Below are positions 1 to 11,611 of a DNA stretch of 64,000 bases, piece by piece. Every line of letters starts with the position of its first letter. Within the stretch, counting starts at the first letter, position 1. The position numbers and the translations under genes were made by a program. Source of the stretch: Pardosa pseudoannulata. Its lineage: Eukaryota > Arthropoda > Arachnida > Araneae > Lycosidae. The notes under the pieces were generated by a model. That model saw only the letters and a program-made list of their open reading frames with translations. It had not been told where the DNA came from and searched no databases. The stretch is from positions 62,016,793 through 62,080,792 of the forward strand of contig CM063501.1 of assembly GCA_032207245.1 (NCBI GenBank), read 5' to 3'.

Positions 1-542
1 CTTTCAGTTTCTAATAAACTATCATATTCGTTAACATTCTGCATCACACGATATTGATTTTTTTATGAATTTATGTATAGTGGTTCCAAAACATTATTGG
101 AATACATTTATTACCCAGACCGAAGGCTGGGTGCGAAGCAGCTAGTTTTAATTAAAAGGGTACTTTTCTGTTAGCAAAGTACAAGGGTAAATCCCCAAAT
201 ATTGTCTGATATAGTACTTATGTACTACATCACTTTATTTAAATTTAAAGTAAATAGCAAAAGTGTTTTCAAAACACCACGTGATGTTTCTAACTATATA
301 TTACCAGTGGGAAGGCTGGGCATAAAGCTGCTTTTATGTAATATTTTCAAGTCAATATATACCGAAATTTAGGCCCTAAGAGGCTAGTATGGAAATATGT
401 TGGTTCTATCTGAATTATGAAATAAAATACAAGGTCTTACCCTTTATAGTTTAACACATTGACGAACAGTAGGAATAAGTGAAGTTTGAAAATTAACCCT
501 ATATGTTTTTGTAATTTTTAGAATATTACAAGTATGTTTAAA

Positions 543-1135
543 GTACTATATTTAAATAATTTAAAATAAGAAATGATTAAATGAAGTGTTAGATGAATGA
601 CATCATAATGCTAGAAAAAAGGATATTTTTACCTATTTATTACGTGATAAATTGATAAATTTAATTGCCTGCTCTTAAAATGGAGCTTGATATAATGACA
701 TTAAATGCTCAAAAAGGAGGAATGGATTTCGAAGTTTTAAAGAATACAATATTTTTCGCAATATTTGATATGAAGCATTTTTATACCAATTTTTTTAAAA
801 TGGATCGATCGTTTAGGAGAAGGTAAACTTTACTCGCTTTGAATTTTGCTAAGCCTAACTCATCAGGAATTCAATAATGGATGCCTCTGTGTATTCCAGG
901 TCCAACCGCTTCACAAATTCGAGGATAGACGAGCAGATAACTTAGGCTATTATTATATAGGGGATTGTTAATGTTATGCATTTCAGTATTCAACTAGAAG
1001 TACATTTTGAAAAAAAAAGTGTTTTTAATTGAACTTAATTAAAATTTTAAAAGTTTATTTTTTTAATAATCGTTACTAATTTTTTTTTAAATACTGACAT
1101 ATTTTTGAATTTTTTCTAGATTTACTAAATTATGT
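543..1135. repeat. Left arm of inverted repeat around channel exon 7
   Basis: This arm is the approximate reverse complement of 2103-2697. Readable matches include the paired segments around CGCAATATTTGATATGAAGC, the GGTCCAACCGCTTC block and the inner AAATACTGACATATTTT block. The outer part (about 543-963) is a minus-strand fragment of the Helitron family seen at 2279 and 6198. The inner part (964-1135) is additional sequence shared by both arms. Confidence 0.8.
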
Positions 1136-1701
1136 ACTCTTTCTGCTTAAATAAACTTAATTTTGGTGGTTAATTCAGCATCTGTAATTAGGTTGCGGCT
1201 ATAACCGTCATGGCGCTAGCGGACTCTAGGCACTATGTGATGGGACGATGGCGGCTATAACAGCAAAAATTTAAAAGACGCAAATGACAGGTTTAACGAC
1301 TCAGATAAGCAATTGTTTGTGTGTAACAAAGTATTTTCGGGAGTTTTACACGAAATGTTAGTTCATAACCAAACAAAAATAAATAAATGACCAAAAAATA
1401 AATTCAAGAGAAAACACGATTGCACTACTCTCTTCCCAACCACGTGCATAGTGAAGCAAGTCGTGTAACAGATGGAAAACGAAATTCAACCTAAAAAAAT
1501 TGTTTCCAAAACATGACACTAGGCTTCTACTTGTACTCAGGTAAATGCACATTTGTGCCGCTATAGCCGCAGTGTCTAAAAACGACCGTTTCCTTTTGGA
1601 TGGCTATTGATGTCGTGCCACGTAGTGAACTTCGCTTTGATTGCTATAGACGCAAGTGTCCATTAACGTGTTAAAAGAACCAATGAGAGAGAATAAATTA
1701 C

Positions 1702-1801
1702 CTTCCGTGCATACCCTTTGTTGGTGATAGTACAAAATATTCGGTATGACACAATTGCACAGCTTCATGGAGGCGTTGAATACGCATTCACCAAGACACA
1801 T
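1702..1801 (-). CDS. DEG/ENaC sodium channel, exon 7 (cysteine-rich thumb); last exon seen
   Basis: A 100 nt exon between TTCCGTAG and GGAAG|GTAATT. It encodes MCLGECVFNASMKLCNCVIP, then NILYYHQQRVCTE and one base (phase 1). This matches the CxxxC(x)nCxC...PxxxYxxxxxC spacing of the extracellular cysteine-rich domain. The ATG at its start is an internal codon, not a translation start. The seven exons total 1042 nt (about 347 codons); the family is usually longer and ends with further cysteine-rich sequence and a second membrane helix. I found no such exon between 1 and 1700, so the gene should continue beyond the left edge. The exon sits in the roughly 1 kb loop between two long inverted repeats. 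Confidence 0.9.
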
Positions 1802-2102
1802 CTACGGAAAAAATTTGAATACAATAATACATTAAAAAAAAGGATTAGGTTTTTTTTCATTTAGCGTTCTAAAAAATTAAACAAATAACAACCATACAAC
1901 CCGATAAAAAATAAAACCAGCTATTATTCCTGTGATAAACCTGGGCATGAATTTAGACACCTGGTGTTTATTTTTTTATTTTATGATAAAATTAAGTAAA
2001 TAAGTGTTAGATTTCAATTTTTTTATGCTATATAAATCAGCAAAAAATTATACTGACTGTAATACTAGACGCATTTTAAAAACCCACACGCAGTCTTTTG
2101 TG

Positions 2103-2697
2103 ACATAATTTAGTAAATCTTAGAAAAAATTCAAGAAAATATGTCAGTATTTAAAAAAAAATAGTAATGATTATTAAAAAAATTTAAACTTTTAAAATTT
2201 TAATTAAGTGTGCAATTAAAAACACTTTTTTTTTCAAAATGTACTTCTAGTTGAATACTGAAATGCATAACATTAACAAACCCCTATATAATAATAGCCT
2301 AAGTTATCTGTCTGTCTGTCCTCTAATTTATGAAGCGGTTGGACCTGGAATGGATAGAGGCATCCATATTGGATTCTTGATGAGTTAGGCTTAGCAAAAT
2401 TCAAAGCGAGTAAAGTTTACCTTCTCCTAAACGATCGATCCGATTCTAAAATAATCTGGTATAAATATGCTTCATATCAAATATTGCGAAAAATATTGTA
2501 TTCTTTAAAACCTTCGAAATCCACCCATTCCTCCTTTTTGAGCATTTAATGTCATTATATCAAGCCCCATTTTAAGAGCAGGCAATTAAATTTATCACAT
2601 GATAAATAGGTAAAAATATCATTTTTTCTACCATTATGATGTCATTTCTTTAACCATCTCATTTAATCATTTCTAATTTTAAATAATTTAAATATAG
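2103..2697. repeat. Right arm of inverted repeat around channel exon 7
   Basis: Counterpart of 543-1135, with the same order of blocks in reverse complement. The loop between the arms (about 1136-2102) holds exon 7 with roughly 300 bp and 570 bp of intron on either side. Confidence 0.8.
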
Positions 2698-2947
2698 TCT
2701 GCATTATTTTCATACTTTTTATAACTGAACTTATATATTATGTAAATAATTTTCTTTTATATTTAGCTTAAATAATAGATTAGGTACATATGTGATGATT
2801 TTAAATTTAATCATCGATTATTTTTTGTTGCAAGATAATGCTCAGCCAAAAATCAAACCATTTTTTGTACTTGACTCATAGGGTACTTTACAATTCTGGA
2901 AAATTAAAAATTTTACTAATCCCGTCATATGACTGGTTATATACTAG
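2279..2947 (+). mobile_element. Non-autonomous Helitron relic (copy A)
   Basis: Starts CCCCTATATAATAATAGCCT and ends with a near-palindromic hairpin (CCCGTCATATGACTGG) a few bases before terminal CTAG followed by T. A 3' hairpin plus CTRR end, without terminal inverted repeats, is the Helitron signature. The 5' TC dinucleotide is mutated here. No Rep/helicase coding was seen. It lies in the intron before exon 7. Confidence 0.6.
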
Positions 2948-4218
2948 TTTTATTATAATTTTAAAAGTAAAAGAAATTGGGGAAAAGATTATGTGTCCCC
3001 TTAAAAATATCCTAACACGTAACTAAATTATATTTTTCAGTTTTAAATCCACATTATGATAAAAGAGCTTAAAACCAAAGAGCGCAGTTAGTTCCATTTC
3101 TCAGGAATAAAATCATTAATTTGCAATTCTTTCCATATTTCAGTTCAGTTAATGATTGATTCTGACTTTGACCTTTTTTGGACCAATTTTTACCATCCAT
3201 CTGGAATTTCTAGGCCAAGAAAAGGCTAAAATGATTTCCCATAAGAATTATCATCGGTCTCGCTCTAGGGTGACAAAGTTTTCGTCACTCCGATGGTAGA
3301 TCTGGTGCTGTAAAGACGTACAGACGGTGCACTGATGGACAGGAATTGAAGTTTGAGGAATAAAATGAAATTTTAACGAACTTCTGGCTAAAACTACTGT
3401 GAGAGTTTTGTGTGAAAGTTTATTGAACATCGGAGACTGGAGCCCCGCCATACCAAATAAGGCTGGTTTTTCTCCATAAATTGCTCTGTAGATTTGAGGC
3501 ATATCATATGTGAAATCAAATACATCGTTAAAGTTTCCCTGAAAACAAAACTAATTCTTTTGGCATCGTTTATATCGACAGGAACACCAATGAATGATAC
3601 TTATTATTACGCCAAATGCTATGCGCCAAGCGCTTTCTTTGGCGAGTTTCTGGCGACGAGTGGGTTTTCGACGCCAAAGTTTACCAGTATTGTTAAAGTT
3701 TTGTTCTAAGTAATCGCCTTACGGCAAACAGTGTTCAGCCCCAGTAATAAAGAAAGAAATATATTTTTTAATGTTATAAAGTCGAATTAGTTTTCTTTAG
3801 AAGATGTTTTACAAGTAAAAATTACAGTCCACTTCTTAGTTATCGAACAATACTAATAGACAAATCTACGTTTGAGACTCTTTTGATTCTCTCATGTGTA
3901 ACAGGACTGGGAGATTGTTATCCATAGAAGATTACAGAGAGGTAAGCCTCTTAAACGGGTAAGTGTATAGTTGTATCCTCACTGTTTTACTTGAGGTAAT
4001 GCTTTACTGGAGAGTCCCGTGATATTGCCTTATCCCAAATTAATGTGACCTAGCTCTCAGCCACAGGAAAAATCATGGTATCTGTACAGTTACAAGCACG
4101 ATATAAATTTAAAAAAGAAAAGAAATCCAAAACTTAAAGATGTTCTGGACTCATTTCTGTTTTACAAACTAATGAACTATAAATTCCAAAAGGTGTGTGT
4201 TAGAATATAACTGCTTAC

Positions 4219-4317
4219 CTCTTGACTAAGTGGACCTTTCCGGCCTCTCGCTAACCACAAAGAACTGTAATCTTTGCATCGAGTTTCGTACGGAAACGGC
4301 AGTAATTTTTCTTCAAC
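4219..4317 (-). CDS. DEG/ENaC sodium channel, exon 6 (LPxPYxTxC)
   Basis: A 99 nt phase 0-0 exon bounded by TCTGTCTTAG and GAG|GTAAGC. Its 33 codons read VEEKLLPFPYETRCKDYSSL, then a segment ending in RGRKGPLSQE. LLPFPYETRCKDY matches the conserved LPxPYxTxCxxY element that opens the cysteine-rich wrist/thumb region. Joined to exon 5 it gives a continuous SVHLKVVEEKLLPFPYETRC, as expected. Upstream, the intron between exons 5 and 6 carries a Helitron relic (6198-7045) and a SINE (5201-5380). Confidence 0.92.
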
Positions 4318-5200
4318 CTAAGACAGAATATAGCTTAACGAACAATCATTTTATTTCATTATTTTAAAACTTTTAGCGATACATTAGTAAATGAAGAACG
4401 AAAAATTTAAAAATTCGACACTACGCCTTCAAGGAATATCGGACATTAGTCTGCCATCTACGGCATCCATATTTGAATAATCGTGAAATTGATAAGAAAA
4501 AATATCGGAATAAAGAAATGTGGAACACTGAAAATGTATTCTGTTTATTCTTTAACCAACAAAGACGACTTGAAAATAGTTCGGTTTCAGCCATTTGGAT
4601 TTTTCTAGCTCTGCGTTAACTTAAGCAGGTTAGCATTTAAAGATTTCTTTAAACAAATTTAACCACGTGATATCATGAAAACATTCTCCAGAGTAATGCA
4701 TGACAAAATTTTTAAAAAGAGCAATAATAATATATTTAATTTAAATTACTTCTGAAAAACTTTCATATAGTCTTCTTTGAACGCAAATGATAAAATTTAA
4801 GCAATATAAATTTTAAAAGTGTCACTGAAGAACTTTCCACTACATAGCGTAAAAAATTAGTTTAATAAAACATTTTTTTAATATAAACCACCCAAAAATA
4901 GAACAATTTTTCCCATAGGTTAACATGGGGCTAGAGGAATTCAATAGGGTCTGTAAGCAACTACCTTAAAAATATATGAAAATAGCGTCCACCTTCTCTC
5001 GTCCACTCTAAACACAATTAAATAATTCTATTTTAATAAAAATTAAATAAGTGTTGTGGCAAAAGTTAAATATGAAAAAGTGTAACAAATTATATAATAT
5101 GCATATACAAAATAGAAAAAAGTTTTTTATGATTATGTAGAAATTGGTTATTGTTCAATTCACATAGCATCTTGAAAATGTATTTCCGTTATTTGATTGA

Positions 5201-5380
5201 TTTCGTTTGGTTTTGGAGTGCTACGGTCTATTTTTTGCAACACGAGGTCTAACGAGACCGGGACATACTGCTTAAAGCCGATTCCGAACGGCTACAAACA
5301 TCCATGCCGTAGTGGGATTCGAACCCACGAACTCCAGTTCTAAAGGCCAGCACCCTAACCATTCGGCCATCGTTTGGAGC
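5201..5380 (-). mobile_element. tRNA-derived SINE with 11 bp target-site duplication
   Basis: Read on the minus strand, it starts near GATGGCCGAATGGTTAGG (A-box-like) and carries GTGGGTTCGAATCCCAC (a perfect T-arm with B box), followed by a non-tRNA body ending CTCCAAAACCAAACGAAA. Both sides carry TATTTGATTGA (5190-5200 and 5381-5391). The tRNA-like head could be mistaken for a tRNA gene, but the acceptor stem is not completed. Confidence 0.8.
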
Positions 5381-6197
5381 TATTTGATTGAACAGAAAAA
5401 TGTTTGTGATTCTTTAGAATGAAAACAACCAACTTTCGTAAAAATAAGTACAATTTACTACTTTTGATTTACATTTAGAATTTAAATCAAAATAAATAAA
5501 TTTTACTTTTTTTATGAAAAGCAGTCGCTCTTGACTTATTGCCCGAAAATTACTGTTATGAATAAAAAGAAAAAAAATTAATTATGAGTAGGAGATTAGT
5601 TTATTATATGTTGTTATTGTTGTTGTTTTTTTTAACTTTGTGTCGACTTTTAAAAATAAAGAAAAAAACTTATTTTGGAAAAACTCTAAAATTAGAGAAC
5701 AGAGCAGAGAAAGAAAGGACGTGCTTTTAAATAAAGGTCGTATGGTCAAGGCACGCATGAGCCGTGATTATCTGCCCGAAATTACGGTACCGGAACAGCA
5801 CAGATTTCTACTAGAAAAGAAGTTTGAGAAGAAATTCAGTAGTTGTAGAGATTATCCTCTACGTACAAAAAATTTTACCTCTCTGTAAGAGAACAGGTAT
5901 ACTTTTTTCCTAATCGGTCGAATACGGCATCGCCATACTTCACCTGTAAATGTTGCTTTCTTGGGAAGCTCCCTTAATGTGACGGTAAAGTTTTACAACT
6001 AATTTATTTTGTTTTTATCATCTCCTTGAAAATTTAATATGAGTCAATAGTATATTTATGCGGATTTGGATGAAATTGTAAGGTAAAATATTTATTATTT
6101 TATTTATTATTATTTCTTTACAAAATTAACTTCTTTAAAAATGCTTCATATACAGGGTTAGCAAGATATAAGCTTCCCACTTCAGAGGATACTAGAA

Positions 6198-7045
6198 TCC
6201 CCTATATAATAATAGCCTACGTTATCTGTTCGTCTGTCTTCGAATTTATGAAGCGGTTGGACCTGGAATGGATAACAGCATCCATATTAGATTATTGATA
6301 AGTTAGTTTTAGCAAAATTCATAGCAAATCTTTAAAACGTTCGAAATCCACCCCTTCCCCCTTTTTCGAGTGTTTAATGCCATTATTTCAAACCCTATTT
6401 TCTCCGGTTAAGAGCAGGCGATTAAATTTATCAATTTATCACATAATAAATAGGTAAAAATAACATTTTTTTCTAGCATTATGATGTCATTCCTTTAACC
6501 TTCTCATTTAATCATTTCTTATTTTAAGTTATTTATATATCGTCTGCATTATTTTCATACGTTTTGTCACTGAACTTAGATAATACGTAAATCATTTTCT
6601 TTTATATTTGGCTTAAATAATAGATTAGGTACATGTTGGATAATTTTAAATTTAATCATCGATTATTTTTGTTGCAATGAAAATTTTATCACAGGTATTA
6701 ACAACAAATTATACCTACCTCCATCGTGTAGCAGAAATGATAGTTTCATTCTTTGACTTTCAACTATTACTGTGGCAAAAAAAAATTGGGAAGAACTTAA
6801 CGATAACTTCGACGAAGCTAAGAAAACTTTGAATTATCTTTCTAAATGAATTCAACGTGATTCTGAACTGCATTCACAGTATTGGGAGACTTTAGAGGAG
6901 TATGAAGATAAACAAATTATTGAGCGTGTACTGGATAATTTCAGCCAAAACACAAACCATATTTTTACCTGCCTCATAGGGTACTTTACAATTTTGGAAA
7001 GTTAAAAATTTTACTGATACCGTCATATGACGGGCTATATGCTAG
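6198..7045 (+). mobile_element. Non-autonomous Helitron relic (copy B)
   Basis: Same family as copy A. It begins TCCCCTATATAATAATAGCC, contains the GAAGCGGTTGGACCTGG block, and ends with the hairpin CCGTCATATGACGG, then GCTATATG and CTAG, next to a T. The insertion sits between A and T, as expected for Helitrons. It carries about 200 bp (roughly 6690-6950) absent from copy A. It lies in the intron between exons 5 and 6. Confidence 0.65.
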
Positions 7046-7643
7046 TCCACTGATATCGATAAAGAAGTAGCATAATTTGGATGTGGGTGTCATCTTAACG
7101 GGAAATAAAATTTCCTTCAGTCATGATAAACTTCTCCGGAAACTTGTGAAACATATCACCAAAATTTTTAAACTTTCTAAATTTAGTTGCTTTTGTATCC
7201 ACGAAATGAAAATCTATTTTCGCATATAATCGCAAACAATATATACTCCCCTAATTTAATAATTTATAATGAAAATAGCTCTTAGGAGACCATTTCGAAA
7301 AAACACGGGGTATCTCTGATTATGTATAAACAGACCGAACTGGTTACTGGTTTCGTAAAATTTTAAAGTATTCCAATCATTTTTTTTTTTTTTTTTTTTT
7401 CCCCGAAGGAAATAGACATTCAGTCTAGTTCCCTCGAACGGTCGATAGAAATTAAATGCAGATATCACGTATCACTTTAAAGGCTTTAAAGCTGTTGTGG
7501 CAACTGGACCATATGGGCCGAGCCCTTCAATCCAGAGGCTTCTGTCAGTAAGCACAAATATGACAACGAGCGAAAAAATACACACATAAAAGAGCAAAGA
7601 GATAGAAGGGTAGATTCGTGAGCTCATAGCACATTAAACGTAC

Positions 7644-7816
7644 CACTTTGAGATGCACTGAGTATATATATCCGGGCTTGATGACGAATCCGTCGTAGAA
7701 GGGGTTGATGATGTTGTTCGGCGAGTGGATGGCAACGATCACGCCTACCTCCCGATCTGGACGGAAGTATTCCTCGGGTTCCGTGTCGAACACCATGTGA
7801 AACAGAGGACCCTTCC
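7644..7816 (-). CDS. DEG/ENaC sodium channel, exon 5 (beta-ball/palm core)
   Basis: A 173 nt exon between TGTTTTCAG|GG and GTG|GTACGT. It encodes KGPLFHMVFDTEPEEYF, then GVIVAIHSPNN, then DGFVIKPGYIYSVHLKV. This follows the family pattern (G)LxLxxxxxxxEY ... GVxVxIHxPxxxP ... GxxxxPG. It is strongly diagnostic of DEG/ENaC and is relatively GC-rich compared with its surroundings. The exon ends in phase 0. Confidence 0.93.
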
Positions 7817-8161
7817 CTGAAAACAGACACAACACAACGTGGTAAATGGAGAGCTTTCCATGCTTTTACCATTTGAAATTGAAAAATCCTTAATGGGCTA
7901 ATTTTCCCAAAATTTTCATAGAAATAGAGGTATTTTATTAATTTAAAGACACTTTGATATATGTGTATTATTACAACTACAATAATTATTTTTGTAATGA
8001 ATATACTATATGGAAATTTTCAGGAACTATACATATGTAGTACTAGTATTCTCTTTTATTGTCAAAATTGTCGAAACAGCCTCCATTGTGTAAGGATACT
8101 TCCCATAATTTGTTTATATATCGTGTTTTTCTTGTTGCCTTGTAAACTATACGTGTTCTTA

Positions 8162-8163
<2 letters not shown>

Positions 8164-8245
<82 letters not shown>

Positions 8246-8246
8246 C
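8164..8246. repeat. (TA)n then (TG)n microsatellite
   Basis: About 28 TA units followed by about 11 TG units. Confidence 0.95.
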
Positions 8247-8261
8247 TGTCTGTCTCTGTGT

Positions 8262-8620
8262 GTAATAAGACGGACTTCACGATGGGTGGTTGCAGTCATG
8301 GCCCATAAAAATGACACCGTTTTAGTTAAAGACCTTTATTAAGATAACGTTGGAGGACGGGTTCCCACTTCATCTTAGGGGCAGGACAAACTGAGGAGTC
8401 AGCTAGCATAAAATTATGTGTTAAAGACCCTTAACACCTGGGTCAACATCTCAGTCAAAATCTGTGGTAAAATCTGTAGGAAAAATTGACTGCGATAGCG
8501 TGCATCTCCTTTTTGTTTGGAAATTTCCTAAATTGTCCGCTAGGGTAATGTAGAATTATAATTGATTAGAACCCCTTCTTAGAGAGCTTAAACTGTAGCC
8601 CCAGAGTCAATTTAGGTTAG
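8262..8620. repeat. Interspersed repeat beside a (TA)n/(TG)n tract, copy 1
   Basis: AGACGGACTTCACGATGGG, GGTTGCAGTCATGGCC and AAGACCTTTATTAAG occur in the same order as at 25936-26265. Both copies abut microsatellites. CTTTATT on the plus strand could be a minus-strand AATAAA, so an LTR fragment is possible. Confidence 0.6.
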
Positions 8621-8767
8621 GGGTTTAAAAGAGGAAAGCAAAAGGACGAGGGAATTTTTGCCCTTGACTCAAGATTTGATAACAGCTGAGAATTTTCTCG
8701 GGGTGTCTTAGTTTTATACAAAATGCCGATATTAGTTTCCCGATCTAGTTTACTTTTCCTTACACGC

Positions 8768-8768
8768 A

Positions 8769-8811
<43 letters not shown>

Positions 8812-8829
8812 GTGTATGTGTGTGTGTGC
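8768..8829. repeat. (CA)n / (TG)n microsatellite
   Basis: A CA run, then ATATGTGTATG and a TG run; it can form a hairpin. Confidence 0.9.
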
Positions 8830-9030
8830 CAGGTTTGAAAATGGGATTTCAAAAATTAAAGGAGTTATATTTAAAAATAAGTGGAACTATTTAAAGATGA
8901 CGTAAGAGGAGAGAGATGCACCGTTGGGCGGATGTACACAGCGAAAACAAATTAATGCGGAGAGACATCAGGAAGAAAAGGTTTAGGCAAGCAAAGTTTT
9001 GGCGCACTTTGAGTGGGAGGTTGGACCGGC
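8829..9030. repeat. Interspersed repeat, copy next to the THAP element
   Basis: GCCAGGTTTGAAAATGGG and the following blocks, including GTTTAGGCAAGCAAAGTTTT and TGAGTGGGA, recur in the same order at 47398-47600. Confidence 0.55.
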
Positions 9031-9323
9031 CAATACCAACACCTCCTAGAGAGAAGGCCTGAGCACAGTTTACCAGAAAATGTGATGACGTAGTGGCATA
9101 AGGCTGACAACATTTTGTAACTCTGACCAGAAACTTCCAAGTTATCACTTTTCCAATTATTTCCGTCGCCAAATGCAAAATCAACATATATGTATGGAAT
9201 GTGCGTATTGGCAACGTTGGCGGAATTCGTTTCCTGAGCGGGGGATATGAGAATTCATTTGTGCTTGCTCTGAGTATGCGAATTCAATTCCTGTATATTT
9301 CGGTTAATTTTTTTTTGTAATAA

Positions 9324-9482
9324 TGCCGTATAAATGTATTGTTCTTATTTGTAAAAGTAATTATGACTCCGAAGGTAAAAAAAAAAATCAGTTTTCTCGT
9401 TTCGAAAAAAAGAAATTTTGGGACAAAAGTGGATTATTTCGATTCCTAGAAAAGCCTGACTGTGAACAAGAATTGTCATGTA
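9324..9482 (+). pseudogene. Broken THAP-domain transposase start
   Basis: From ATG at 9324 the frame reads MPYKCIVLICKSNYDSEG, matching the THAP consensus start (CxVxxC). Around the A9 run at about 9376 the frame is lost. In the +1 frame the sequence reads VFSFRKKEILGQKWIISIPR, which fits the following THAP segment with its conserved Trp and Pro. A one-base change in a homopolymer is therefore the likely break. A GTAAGT donor-like site follows at about 9480. The gene is non-functional as it stands; the restored protein is not given. Confidence 0.65.
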
Positions 9483-10089
9483 AGTAAACTCTATTGTTAT
9501 TTACAATTTTTAAGCATAAGATATAAGATTAAACCCCTACTTAAAAAGTAGATTTTTTTTTTACAGTTACTCTAGATTATAGACAGTACTTTTGTTTTGA
9601 CTAACGTATATGAAGAAATTTGATGAATAAATAAGAATATTCTTTGTTTTTTAAACATATATATTAAAAATTATTCAACTATTAAAATGTAGTTTGTCAT
9701 AAATAAATAATACTAGCAAATTTTACAATGCAATATTACAATTTCTTTAGAATTAACTACTTAATTAAAATTATGCTAAAAAACATGTTAAATATTGTAT
9801 TTTTTTCTAAATTGAGTTAAAAGAAACAGTTCAAAATATAATGTAGTATTAACTTTTATATCATTAAAACGTCATTTAGAATTAGATATTTTGATAATAA
9901 ATTGATTAATGTTTGATATTTGAAAAATATTCCTATCTGTATAGACGGTTGAAATTTTTGTATTTTCATTTGTAAAGCAACTAAAAGAATAAAGTAATTA
10001 TATATTATATATCATTGAAGTTGACATTTGGATATAACCCTTTTAATACTTTAAAAAGTATAGTGAATTTCTGTTTAGATAATTATTTT

Positions 10090-10360
10090 ATAACATAAAA
10101 AAATGTTTTATTTGTAACATACTAAAATACTGTACCGTCTCTTGTTAGGAAAGAGGAAAAAGTATTATCAAAAGCCATTGAAGAGAGCTTAGAATTTGTG
10201 GAAAAATCCAAATATATTTTCAATTCTGTGGCAGAACTTTCAATTTGTGTATCCCAAAACGAACTGTATAATTGTTGGATATTTTTGGATATGAAGATTA
10301 ATATATTCTTTGCACATATAGTTACCAAATCCATAAATAACTTCTTCCGTTTGTATTGAT
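10090..10360 (+). other. Frame open on both strands inside the THAP element
   Basis: The interval reads open on the plus strand from about 10119 to a TGA at about 10358 (VRKEEKVLSKAIEESLEFVE and onward) and also on the minus strand (10122-10334). It may be a remnant transposase exon. I recognise no domain and call no gene. Confidence 0.25.
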
Positions 10361-11556
10361 AAAAATTTATCTGTATCAGTGTTTTTTAACAATACAAAGT
10401 TCAACAAAAGAGGTCAGTATAACTTTCCCTGTGTTTTTACTGACTTAAAATATATATTTGATGCATTAATTACTTAGGTTAATACTCATAGGTTGTATAT
10501 TGTAAATGATTTTAATATATCTTGAACAAATTTTCTTAAGTATGTTATGTGTATTTTCATTGTGTATGTATCAAGTTATCAAGTGTAAAGAAATAAAGTT
10601 AAAGTCTAATTTTCTATTAATAGAATTATTACTCTGTTAATCAATAATGAAATTTTCATTCTCGTGTTTAATTTTAACATCAAATGTAAAAAAAATTCTG
10701 ATTTTGTTTTGTTTTCGAGAAATAAAATTTCATATAAATGTATGTTTTTTTTTACCTTATTTAGTACAGTGTTTACTTGGGGTTTTGCTCTTCAAAACTT
10801 GGGGGAAATGTTTCTACTTGAAGTTAGATGAATTAGTTTTAAATATATTTCCTGGATTAAATGTAGAAATTTCTTAAAATTTTATGAATGTATTTCTAAG
10901 TAGTAGAAGAAGCATAAATAATAAAATTCTAGGATGTTTTATTTTTCTTTTAAAACTATAAACATATTTAAGTAAGTGTTGTTTTTTAAAATAATTTATA
11001 ACTCCATTTGATATTTAATGCACTATCCATATAATAGATAAAGTATGTTAATATCTTGATTATGGGGATGATAGGTGTTATTGTGAAAATCTGGAAGGAT
11101 TATAATTTGTGCTTGAGTTAATTCTTTTTTATTAGAGAATTCAAATTTTAGAGTGTATATGTTTTACAAATGTGTGTTATTTTAGGCGTATTTGATAGAA
11201 TAAACAAAAAGCAATACATTCTGTGTCAGAGAACGGTTAATGTTAATCAAAAAAACTGAAATTTGCTGTAAAAATAATCGCCAGTAAATAATAAATCAAA
11301 TTTTTTTGTTGCCGTTAAAACTACAGCTTCAACTGAATGGCTTTGATAGTCAGCCTTATCTCGTGACGTCACAGTGAGTGTGCTCAGGCCTTCTCTCTTT
11401 AGGAGGTGTTGCCAATACCCTCTACGCTAGTTGACAATGTAACTGAACAAAGGAGTATATTTAAGGGCGTAGCCAAAGCTTAACGAAAGGACTGAATTTA
11501 ATAAACATGGTTTAAAAAGAAATGAGACTTGTGATTAGTTGCTTATATTACCAACT

Positions 11557-11559
<3 letters not shown>

Positions 11560-11608
<49 letters not shown>
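11560..11608. repeat. (TA)n microsatellite
   Basis: Uninterrupted TA run beyond the THAP element. Confidence 0.9.

Positions 11609-11611
<3 letters not shown>

Larger units (their letters stand above)
9036..11411 (+). mobile_element. DNA transposon relic with THAP domain (P-element-like)
   Basis: The ends carry inverted copies of an imperfect terminal repeat: CAACACCTCCTAGAGAGAAG at the left (from about 9038) and its complement in GGCCTTCTCTCTTTAGGAGG at the right (to about 11411). Both ends also share a subterminal block with GTGAC/GTGATGACG and ATAAGGCTGAC. A THAP zinc-finger start lies just inside the left end (9324). The remaining interior is AT-rich with no full transposase. P-type and THAP9-type transposases carry N-terminal THAP domains, hence the assignment. 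The element lies in the intron between channel exons 4 and 5. Confidence 0.6.

Noticed and set aside
1358..1552. A further channel exon 3' of exon 7
   Set aside because: The frame lacks the expected cysteine pattern, and the only acceptor-like site enters in the wrong phase (immediate stop).
3251..3502. An 83-codon minus-strand frame between channel exons 6 and 7
   Set aside because: Exons 6 and 7 join directly in phase 0 with continuous family homology, and this frame has no family motif.
5285..5375. A tRNA gene on the minus strand
   Set aside because: The T-arm is perfect, but the acceptor stem is not closed and the sequence continues into a SINE body with target-site duplications.
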